Shown here one piece after another: positions 57,070 to 64,000 of a stretch of 64,000 nt of DNA. The DNA is from an uncultured Pseudomonadales bacterium (GTDB lineage Bacteria; Pseudomonadota; Gammaproteobacteria; Pseudomonadales; Pseudohongiellaceae): the NCBI GenBank assembly GCA_949372635.1, contig CASIAB010000009.1, forward strand, positions 2,501-66,500. Reading direction: 5' to 3'. A program made the translations under genes and the position numbers. The notes under the pieces are model-generated. The model was not told the origin of the DNA, made no database searches, and saw only the letters and a program-made list of their open reading frames with translations. The first letter of the stretch is position 1, and each line of letters opens with the position of its first letter.

Positions 57070-58098
57070 ATGAAATCTTCACTACCACTAATTTTGATGT
57101 TTTCAGCCACTTTCTGTAGCTTTGCCACGGCTCAGGACGAGGTTTATGAAGTACCTAAAACCGAATATGGCCATCCAGATTTACAGGGTGTTTGGAACTT
57201 CAGCTCGAGCACGCCTATGCAGCGTCCCCAGCAGTTTGCAGATCAGGAGTTCCTGACGCGTGAGGAGGTTCAGGCTGCTATTGCCCGGCAAGAAGCGGCA
57301 GCAGCTGCTGCAGATGCTGCAGCAGCAATACTTGTCGTGAATCCGGAAGCTCCATCTGCTACGGATAATCCTGGCGGTTATAACGATTTCTGGTTTGAGA
57401 TGGCGAATATTGGCGATACGGTTCGAACTTCGCATATTGTGTACCCGCTAAACGGCCGAATTCCTCCTGCCGTAGAGGGTGCGCAAAGACAATTTGGCGG
57501 CTTGGGCCCTGATATTCCAAGCACTCGCCCTGTTCGTTTCGTCGTTGGTGGTATTGCTAAGGATGGACCCGAGGATCGAGGTACTTCTGAGCGATGCTTA
57601 GTTGGCTTTAACTCTGGCCCTCCGTTTACACCTAGTCTTTACAACAACAATGTGCAAATTTTCCAAAACGAGGATACTGCGGTCATCATGACCGAGATGA
57701 TCCACGATGCGCGCATCGTTCGCCTTGGAGACAAGCCGGAATTATCAAATGATATTCGACTATGGTCGGGCGATTCTCGCGGTTGGTACGAGGGTAACTC
57801 ACTGGTAGTAGAAACAAAGAATTTCAATGGCTTGCGACAGACTTTTTCAAGTACTGGAAATACCATGGACTTGGTTTTGACCGAAAAATTCACACGGACA
57901 GCATTCGGTACTGTTGACTACGAATTCACCATTAATGACCCGGCTACGTTCACCGATAAAATTACCGCTGTTGTACCGATGACAAAAGTGGCGGGCCAGC
58001 TATACGAATATGCTTGCCATGAAGGAAACTACGGCATGTTCAATATCTTGCGCGGCAAACGCATGGAAGATCGTCGGGAAGCCGAAGGCGCACAATAA
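57070..58098 (+). CDS. Exported protein of unknown function, PDLQGVW family, copy 2
   Basis: About 342 residues from ATG 57070 (GAGGA upstream); the frame opens four codons earlier at TTG. Signal peptide LILMFSATFCSFATAQ. HPDLQGVWNFSSSTPM at the mature start and YEYACHEGNYGMFNILRGKR at the end match the paralog 26606-27634. SERCLVGFNSGPP and WSGDSRGWYEGNSLVVETKN also recur. An alanine-rich helix (QEAAAAAADAAAA) near residue 75 is a local expansion. It leads 58169-59005 by 70 bp in the same direction. Function unknown. Confidence 0.78.
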   Translation: MKSSLPLILMFSATFCSFATAQDEVYEVPKTEYGHPDLQGVWNFSSSTPMQRPQQFADQEFLTREEVQAAIARQEAAAAAADAAAAILVVNPEAPSATDNPGGYNDFWFEMANIGDTVRTSHIVYPLNGRIPPAVEGAQRQFGGLGPDIPSTRPVRFVVGGIAKDGPEDRGTSERCLVGFNSGPPFTPSLYNNNVQIFQNEDTAVIMTEMIHDARIVRLGDKPELSNDIRLWSGDSRGWYEGNSLVVETKNFNGLRQTFSSTGNTMDLVLTEKFTRTAFGTVDYEFTINDPATFTDKITAVVPMTKVAGQLYEYACHEGNYGMFNILRGKRMEDRREAEGAQ

Positions 58099-58168
58099 GG
58101 AACAGTCAGTAAATGATTTGTTAAATCAGAAATATTGGCTAAATGGCAAAAATAATTAAGGGCAGTAA

Positions 58169-59005
58169 ATGAAAACTCTAATTCAAAAACAAATAGCGAA
58201 GCTTGGACTATTCACCCTAGTGGGTATTTTCTCGATCACGCAGGCAGCTGCGCAAAGTGGTGAGATTCCACGTACACCTAGCGGCAAGCCAGATCTTAGT
58301 GGCATATGGCAAGCGATGACATCTGCGCACTATGACGTTGAGCCTCATGCGGCATCGGAAGGTCCGCATCCAGGTTTGATGGGAGCACTCTCTGCAACTC
58401 CAGCCGGTTTAGGGATAGTTGAAGGCGGCAGAATTCCTTACAACGAACAGTCGCTGCGCGTTCGCGATGCTAACAAAGCTACGGCTCTAGAAAACGACCC
58501 ACTGACTAAGTGTTATATGCCAGGTGTTCCTCGTGCTAACTATATGCCTTTCCCTTTTCAGATTGTGCAATCTGAAAGCGTAATCCTTATGGCCTATGAG
58601 TTTGCTGAATCAAATCGCATCGTTTACGTCGATCAGCCAGAATTGGAATCGCAGGTTGACGCATGGATGGGGCATTCAAATGCACATTGGGAAGGCGATA
58701 CGTTAGTAGTGCGAGTTTCTGGCCAGATGCCTGATACATGGTTCGATCGTTCTGGTAATCACCACAGCTACGAAATGGTAGTTGAGGAGCGGTGGACTCT
58801 GCTAGGCGCGGACCACGTTCAGTACGAGGCAACCATTACGGATCCAAATACTTTTACAGCACCTTGGAGCATTAGTTTCCCTCTATATCGCCACGTTGCA
58901 GATAATATGCAGCTGCTCGAATTCAAGTGCGCTGAATTTTCTGAAGAATTCTTGTACGGTGAATGGCGCAAGCCAGGTACGCCTCGAGGCAACCCACCTC
59001 AGTGA
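58169..59005 (+). CDS. Exported protein of unknown function, PDLSGIW family
   Basis: A 278-residue distant relative of 57070-58098. Signal peptide GLFTLVGIFSITQAAAQ; the mature protein begins PRTPSGKPDLSGIWQAM, followed by CYMPGVPRANYMPFPFQIVQ, HSNAHWEGDTLVVRV and a closing LLEFKCAEFSEEFLYGEWRK. It keeps the W-x-G-D/G-x-x-L-V-V-x-T/R-V strand but has a different C-terminal cysteine segment. AAGGGC precedes the ATG. A strong terminator follows, so it ends the two-gene unit. Function unknown. Confidence 0.78.
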   Translation: MKTLIQKQIAKLGLFTLVGIFSITQAAAQSGEIPRTPSGKPDLSGIWQAMTSAHYDVEPHAASEGPHPGLMGALSATPAGLGIVEGGRIPYNEQSLRVRDANKATALENDPLTKCYMPGVPRANYMPFPFQIVQSESVILMAYEFAESNRIVYVDQPELESQVDAWMGHSNAHWEGDTLVVRVSGQMPDTWFDRSGNHHSYEMVVEERWTLLGADHVQYEATITDPNTFTAPWSISFPLYRHVADNMQLLEFKCAEFSEEFLYGEWRKPGTPRGNPPQ

Positions 59006-59020
59006 GTGTTAGTTTAGTTT

Positions 59021-59057
59021 AAAAAGGCCTGCGACCTAAGTCTCAGGCCTTTTTTTA
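59021..59057 (+). terminator. Intrinsic terminator
   Basis: AAAAAGGCCTG (59021-59031) pairs with CAGGCCTTTTT around a short loop, followed by further T residues. It lies 16 bp after the stop of 58169-59005. Confidence 0.92.
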
Positions 59058-59557
59058 TGGCCTGTTATTAATAATTGGGTTTATGTTAGTTATACTGCGA
59101 ATTGAGCATGTGGAGTCAGAACATGTTCAGAAGAGGAGTGGCTCATGCGGCAGAAGCGGTTATTGTTCTATCGAGCGAATCCCCTCCGGATGAGCCTTGT
59201 CAGATTTGAGTATCAGTTACTCGAGTCTGATAAGCGCAACAGCCATGATTACAATCAGGGGGCTACTCTGTCCTCGATCTAAACACGTCGGAATATAAGC
59301 CGATCTGCACGACCGCGGCAACGTTGGTGATCTCGTTATAACAGGAATAGACGAAGTGGTAGATCAGCTTCTGTTATATCCACACTACTGACACACTATC
59401 CCCCCCAGAAAAGAATTTATACCTAGGGTGGGAGTCGGACCGTAGACAGCAGTAATTACTGCTAAAAATCAATGTGGGAATGGCTAGACACAGAGGTTCT
59501 TGGTATCGAAAGGAACTAAAGAGCTTATTGCGACTTCAATGTTACCTCGATAGCAGA
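59058..59557. other. Non-coding gap, no feature recognised
   Basis: A 500-bp stretch between the terminator and the convergent flavoprotein. I found no frame, RNA or repeat to call. Confidence 0.4.
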
Positions 59558-60247
59558 CTACTGTTCATGAACGCTAACATACTCATTTAGAGCCTTACGC
59601 TTTATATCCGGTATTCGGGTTTCCTTTTCGGGGTAGCCAGTAACGATTACCATCAATGGTTTTTCTGTAACTGGTCTTCCTAGGATCGTATTCAAGAATT
59701 TCATCGGGCTAGGCGTATGAGTCAGGGTTGCGAGACCCGCATTGTGCAGTGCGGCAATTAATAAGCCGGCTGCAATACTGGCTGATTCCGTTACATAGTA
59801 GTTCTTCTGCTTGTTACCCTGCGCATCTAGTTTGAATTTTTGCGCGAAAATCACTATGAGAAAAGGTGCGTGTTCGAGAAAGGGTTTGCTCGAGTCTGTT
59901 CCAAGCGGCGCCAGCGCATCAAGCCAGTCTTGAGGCGCACGCTTTTCGTAAAATTCCTTTTCTTCCATTTCTGCTGCAGATCGGATCTCTCGTTTGATAC
60001 TGGGGTCGCTGATCAAAGCGAAGTGCCAGGGTTGTCTATGCGCGCCGCTAGGAGCGCTGCCACCTGCTTTAAGGCAGGCATCGATTACCTCTCGCGGCAC
60101 TTCTCTAGGGGAAAAGTCACGTACGGTCCTCCTTTTCTGCATTAGCGTATTAAAGTCTATAGCCCGAGCTTTCATTTCGCCTGTGGATAGCTCCTCGAAT
60201 TCTAGTTCAATAGTATTTTTAATCGTATTGGGGGTTTGCTCTGACAT
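59558..60247 (-). CDS. Nitroreductase-fold flavoprotein, iodotyrosine deiodinase-like
   Basis: A 229-residue FMN protein. [17 protein letters not shown] and [19 protein letters not shown] are the FMN-binding N-terminus. The lid segment [20 protein letters not shown] and [13 protein letters not shown] correspond to the active-site lid of iodotyrosine deiodinase (E, Y and K side chains), and [33 protein letters not shown] and [13 protein letters not shown] match its C-terminal half. Bacterial members reductively dehalogenate halotyrosines in vitro; the natural role is unknown. It has no signal peptide, and its start lacks a clear ribosome site. Confidence 0.86.
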   Translation of the reverse strand: MSEQTPNTIKNTIELEFEELSTGEMKARAIDFNTLMQKRRTVRDFSPREVPREVIDACLKAGGSAPSGAHRQPWHFALISDPSIKREIRSAAEMEEKEFYEKRAPQDWLDALAPLGTDSSKPFLEHAPFLIVIFAQKFKLDAQGNKQKNYYVTESASIAAGLLIAALHNAGLATLTHTPSPMKFLNTILGRPVTEKPLMVIVTGYPEKETRIPDIKRKALNEYVSVHEQ

Positions 60248-60441
60248 AGTCTTTTGCTATCGCTTAATATTTTTTAGGGACTTCGTTTATACCCGCTGCA
60301 TAGGAGTGACACAATACTTTTGCCGGATGAGTAGTGTTCTAGATTCAGTAGATCGGGGACCAGAAAAACGCTAGTCTATTGATGCGAGGTGTAGAATCAG
60401 ATTCGCAAAATTGAATTAAACCCAATTCCGAGAGAGATACA

Positions 60442-63138
60442 ATGCATCTTCGATCACTTTCCCTAGCGACTCTAATTGTATTAAGCATCAGTCTGCCTCT
60501 TCAAGCGCAGGACGATTTCGAGTACTGGCCCGACGCCAATTATGACCCTGCCATCCCAACAGTCCATGAGGTGCTTGGATATCAGCTGGGTGAGCGAATC
60601 ACCTGGCATCGCGATGCAATACGGTATTTCCATGCTCTAGCCGAAGCAGCTCCCGATCGAATTGGAATCGTAGAATATGCACATACATGGCAGAATCGGG
60701 AATTGATCTATGCCGTAATATCTAGTACTGAGAACAGTGCAAATTTGACTGAGGCTAAGATCAATATGCAGGCTCTAGCCGATCCGCGTCTTACCAGCGA
60801 GGCTGAAGCGAATCAAATTATAGTTGAGCAACCAGCGGTGACTTGGCTTTCTTATGGTGTGCACGGTAATGAAATATCTTCAACCGAAGCATCAATGCTG
60901 ACTGCCTATCATCTTCTCGCATCGCTAGGCGACGCCCGCGTGGATTCGATTCTGCAGAATACCATTGTAGTCATAGACCCGATGCAAAACCCCGATGGGC
61001 GCGATCGGTTCATTCATAATTTCGTAACTGCAGAGGGTCTGCTGCCTGATTCAGACAGGCTTTCGGCAGAGCATGATGAACCCTGGCCGGGTGGCAGAAC
61101 AAACCACTATCTCTTTGACATGAACCGCGATTGGTTTATACAAACACAACCAGAGACTCAGGGCCGGACTAAGGCAATGTTGGAATGGTATCCAGTCGCG
61201 TATGTGGATGCTCATGAGATGGGTTCTGATGGGACCTATTTTTTTGCACCGGAGGCGATACCGTACAACCCTCATCTGGCAGACGCGCAGCGATCAAGCT
61301 TGCAGCTGTTTGGGCGTAATAACGCGCGCTACTTCGATATGTTCGGTTTCGACTACTTTACTCGAGAGGTGTATGACGCCTTTTATCCTGGCTACGGTGC
61401 CAGCTGGCCCTCATATTTTGGCAGTATAGCGATGACCTACGAGCAGGCTTCCGCTCGCGGACTAGTCGTCAGGCAGTACGATGGCAACGATTTGCACTAT
61501 CGTTATACCGTTAGAAATCACTTTGTGACTTCACTCGCTACGGCTGAAACGGTTGCGCAGAACAGAGAAAAGTTTCTTCAAGAATTCTATCAATACCGAG
61601 TTAGTGCCATTGAAGAGGGTGAGAATGAAGATATTCGAACCTATATTCTGCCAGTGCAAACAGATCAAGCTGCTGCAAATAAACTCGCCGGTTTGCTAAG
61701 TCGGCAAGACATTGAAGTGCAGCGGGCACTATCTTCGTTCAATGCCTGTGGCGAATCCTACGAGCGGGGTTCTTACCTCATTCGTACCGATCAGCCATCC
61801 AAGCGCTTCATTCGTACCTTGTTGGACACTGAAGTTCGTATGGAAGAAGGCTTTCTTGCGGAGCAGGAGCGCCGCCGCGCGCGCAACTTGCCGGATGAAA
61901 TTTATGACGTTACGGCATGGTCGTTGCCACTGATGATGAACGTTCAAACAGATATCTGCGGGCGTATCCCTAGTGGTGATTTCGAACTTGTAGGTACCGA
62001 TCTCGTGCAGCCGGGCAGTGTGACAGGCGGCCGTGCTTCCGTTTCCTATCTTGTTCCATGGGGCTCAGGGCCTGCGGTTAAATTTTTGGCAAGAGCTTTA
62101 CGCGAAGGGTTAGCAGTAAAGAGCAACGACAAGGCGTTCACGAATATTGGCAATGAATATCCAGCGGGAACGCTAATTCTTGATATCGTCGATAACCCTA
62201 GCTTTGTACATGAGACGGTATACCGTCTGGCAGCAGAGACCGGTGCGAATGTGGTCGCCGTTAGCGATAGCTGGGTAACAGATGGGCCGAGCTTCGGTAG
62301 CGCCAACGTCGTAAGGCACAACGAGCCTAAAGTTGCCATGGCCTGGGATGTGCCTACTGCTTCTTACAGTGCTGGCAATACGCGTTTCGTTATCGAGCGT
62401 CAATTTGATTTCCCGATTACAGCAATACGAGTAGACAACCTGCGTTCGGCAAATCTGAATCGATATCAGGTTCTTATACTGCCTGTAATGAATGGTGCGG
62501 GTTACAAGTCAGTGCTTGGCGAATCGGGAATCGAAAATCTAAAGACTTGGGTGAGGCAGGGTGGTGTCATCATTAGCCTTGGCAATGCAACGCGTTTTCT
62601 GGCGGACCCGGATGTAAATCTACTTTCTATTCGGCGCGAGCGCGCCGTGCTCCAGGAGGAGGTTGCTGAAACCGAAAATGCAGATGAGACAGAAGAGTCA
62701 GCCGTAGACGGCCAATACCTAACGTCATTGGATCAATATGAAACGCAAACTCATGCCCTTGAGAACTATCCAGATGCTGTCGCCGGCGTGCTGGTAAGAG
62801 CCGATGTAGATCAGGAGCATTGGCTTAGTGCAGGGGTGGCGCCTGTGCTTAACGTTTTGGTTCGAGGCAGCGATGTGTATACGCCGATTCGCCTCAGCGA
62901 TGGCTTTAACGTAGCTCGATTTCAGGGTCCCGATGACTTGCTCGCGAGCGGATATATCTGGGATGAGAATCGCAGGCAACTTGCCTATAAGCCTTTCGTT
63001 GTATCTGAGTCTTATGGCGCAGGAGAGGTTATCGCGTTCACGCAAGACCCAACTGTACGTGCCTATCTGGATGGTCTCAACGTTATGTTGATGAATGCTA
63101 TATTCAGAGGTGCGGCACATGCGCGACCGGCGCGTTAG
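60442..63138 (+). CDS. Exported M14 family zinc carboxypeptidase with long C-terminal domain
   Basis: An 898-residue exported peptidase. Signal peptide LIVLSISLPLQAQ. The zinc site is H141-x-x-E144 in YGVHGNEISS and H258 in VDAHEMG, with NPDGRDRF in between. The catalytic domain ends near residue 360. The C-terminal half includes an alpha/beta region with LPVMNGAGYKSVLGE and LKTWVRQGGVIISLGNATRF, resembling a glutamine-amidotransferase-like fold, as in large M14 relatives. GAGAGA precedes the ATG. It probably digests external peptides or cell-wall material. Its stop overlaps a minus-strand remnant. Confidence 0.88.
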   Translation: MHLRSLSLATLIVLSISLPLQAQDDFEYWPDANYDPAIPTVHEVLGYQLGERITWHRDAIRYFHALAEAAPDRIGIVEYAHTWQNRELIYAVISSTENSANLTEAKINMQALADPRLTSEAEANQIIVEQPAVTWLSYGVHGNEISSTEASMLTAYHLLASLGDARVDSILQNTIVVIDPMQNPDGRDRFIHNFVTAEGLLPDSDRLSAEHDEPWPGGRTNHYLFDMNRDWFIQTQPETQGRTKAMLEWYPVAYVDAHEMGSDGTYFFAPEAIPYNPHLADAQRSSLQLFGRNNARYFDMFGFDYFTREVYDAFYPGYGASWPSYFGSIAMTYEQASARGLVVRQYDGNDLHYRYTVRNHFVTSLATAETVAQNREKFLQEFYQYRVSAIEEGENEDIRTYILPVQTDQAAANKLAGLLSRQDIEVQRALSSFNACGESYERGSYLIRTDQPSKRFIRTLLDTEVRMEEGFLAEQERRRARNLPDEIYDVTAWSLPLMMNVQTDICGRIPSGDFELVGTDLVQPGSVTGGRASVSYLVPWGSGPAVKFLARALREGLAVKSNDKAFTNIGNEYPAGTLILDIVDNPSFVHETVYRLAAETGANVVAVSDSWVTDGPSFGSANVVRHNEPKVAMAWDVPTASYSAGNTRFVIERQFDFPITAIRVDNLRSANLNRYQVLILPVMNGAGYKSVLGESGIENLKTWVRQGGVIISLGNATRFLADPDVNLLSIRRERAVLQEEVAETENADETEESAVDGQYLTSLDQYETQTHALENYPDAVAGVLVRADVDQEHWLSAGVAPVLNVLVRGSDVYTPIRLSDGFNVARFQGPDDLLASGYIWDENRRQLAYKPFVVSESYGAGEVIAFTQDPTVRAYLDGLNVMLMNAIFRGAAHARPAR

Positions 63139-63330
63139 AACACAATATATCTAGAAAGCTTGAAAAATTCAGGGGGGGGCAGGATTGCCTCACCTGCTGA
63201 TTGATAACGTTCTATGGTGAATAGTCCATTGACAATATTGTAGGCATTCATCTTACCCATCAGGTCAAACCCGCCTGCGAATGCCAAGCCTACACTGCCG
63301 TTGCCTATCGAAGTGTTCAGCCTCGGTGTG
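63135..63330 (-). pseudogene. C-terminal remnant of an unrecognised protein
   Basis: On the minus strand a frame without a convincing start ends at TAA (63135-63137) and reads NTSIGNGSVGLAFAGGFDLM, then GKMNAYNIVNGLFTIERYQS, then AILPPPEFFKLSRYIVF. The aromatic last residue and alternating strand could be a barrel end. It crosses a run of nine G (plus strand, about 63171-63179), a likely spot for indels. Upstream codons before about 63330 look random. I cannot assign a family. Confidence 0.4.
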
Positions 63331-63399
63331 TCTTTTAGAAATAAGACACAAGAAAGGGAAATCGGCTGTCGATATGCCTTTCTTGATTCAGATCTATTT

Positions 63400-63945
63400 T
63401 TAGTCCACGCCGGTTTTTATTTCCATTACTTTGTTCGGGTCACCTCGAAAGATGATGTAGCTGATCGTGTCGGTCGTCATCTCGTGCCAGCCGTGAGGCA
63501 TACCCTTTGGGATTATTGCAATATCGCCTGGCTTAACTTTTTGTAGCACGCCGCCACGAATCTCTCCGCGTTCCATTGGTCCTAGCAATGAGCTAACGCT
63601 GGTCTGCTTGTCGAAAAATTCGCCACCGGTAACCATAGTGCCTTCGCCAGCAACAATATAATAGATTTCATCGAGGTCTGTGTGCGCGATGCCGGACTCG
63701 GTGTCACTGACTTCGCTCTTGCTACGCTGAACAACTGACACCCCCATGTTTTCTTCACCAACACCAATATGGCGCATGACGATATCACTCACTGTCCTTC
63801 CTGTTGCCAAGTTGGCGAGACCCTGTTTTAGTGTGGCATCGATTTCTGCTTTGCTCATTATGGTAGAGCCGCCGTCGTCGGCATTGCTAACCACAATGCA
63901 GCAGCTTAGTGCTAATGTGGCAATCAATCGCGTAAAAGTATTCAT
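63400..63945 (-). CDS. Exported cupin domain protein
   Basis: A 181-residue exported cupin. ATG 63943-63945 has AAGGAG six bases upstream; an earlier ATG ten codons up lacks one. Signal peptide LIATLALSCCIVVSNA. The body has HTDLDEIYYIVAGEGTMVTG (first cupin motif with H, D and E) and KPGDIAIIPKGMPHGWHEM (second motif His). DTISYIIFRGDP closes the barrel. The N-terminal helix MSKAEIDATLKQGLANLATG precedes the barrel. It differs from the cupin at 44089, so they are not recent copies. Enzyme or binding role is unknown. Confidence 0.83.
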   Translation of the reverse strand: MNTFTRLIATLALSCCIVVSNADDGGSTIMSKAEIDATLKQGLANLATGRTVSDIVMRHIGVGEENMGVSVVQRSKSEVSDTESGIAHTDLDEIYYIVAGEGTMVTGGEFFDKQTSVSSLLGPMERGEIRGGVLQKVKPGDIAIIPKGMPHGWHEMTTDTISYIIFRGDPNKVMEIKTGVD

Positions 63946-64000
63946 TTGTAGCTCCTTGGTTTTTACTAAATTCAACGATCTTACTGTTTTTTGTTAGTAA

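Overview
The window looks like chromosomal DNA of a marine, heterotrophic gammaproteobacterium, probably an uncultured lineage near the Cellvibrionales/Pseudomonadales. This is inferred from an E. coli-like 23S-5S rRNA end, a MaeA-type malic enzyme, Hsp33, and a large load of exported quinoproteins, c-type cytochromes, propeller proteins, cupins and a TonB receptor. No phage, transposase, integrase, CRISPR array or plasmid gene was seen.

Layout. 1-3006: 3' part of a 23S rRNA gene, 5S rRNA and a terminator. 3143-9206: acyl-CoA ligase, cytochrome-fused PQQ dehydrogenase, Hsp33, then a decayed stretch ending in a short SelW-like gene with an in-frame TGA at the CxxU position. 9207-19979: malic enzyme, a cytochrome c/PQQ dehydrogenase pair, an exported FAH-fold protein, a flavin oxidoreductase/DUF2855 pair and a soluble PQQ sugar dehydrogenase. 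20374-28996: another PQQ dehydrogenase, two YceI proteins, a DUF305-LVIVD fusion, a secreted unknown and a CaiB-type CoA transferase. 29393-36504: a PilZ gene with an in-frame stop, a TPR protein coupled to a 2OG-Fe(II) oxygenase, a renalase-like flavoprotein, and two propellers resembling peptidyl-hydroxyglycine lyase (PAL) flanking an epoxide-hydrolase-like protein. 37627-44000: a frameshifted TonB receptor, a second 2OG-Fe(II) oxygenase, and a decayed zone with a tRNA-Met remnant and a broken beta-helix gene. 44089-50920: a cupin, two tandem heme-c/copper monooxygenase (PHM-like) proteins, a broken accessory gene and a third, redoxin-fused PHM-like protein that has lost one copper site. 51074-63945: MFS transporter, thioesterase, Ser/Thr kinase, amidohydrolase, beta-hydroxyacid dehydrogenase, two more secreted unknowns, an iodotyrosine-deiodinase-like flavoprotein, an M14 peptidase and a cupin.

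Functional theme. Most genes encode periplasmic or outer-membrane oxidative enzymes: four quinoproteins feeding c-type cytochromes, copper monooxygenase-like proteins, and cytoplasmic enzymes able to process acids and CoA esters (ligase, CoA transferase, thioesterase, beta-HAD). The most interesting candidates are the recoded SelW-like gene with a possible SECIS hairpin, and the co-occurrence within 18 kb of proteins resembling both halves (PHM and PAL) of eukaryotic peptide-amidating monooxygenase.

Caution. At least five genes are broken by single-base shifts or stops. Some shifts are explained by one missing base in a short homopolymer, so assembly error cannot be separated from true decay here.
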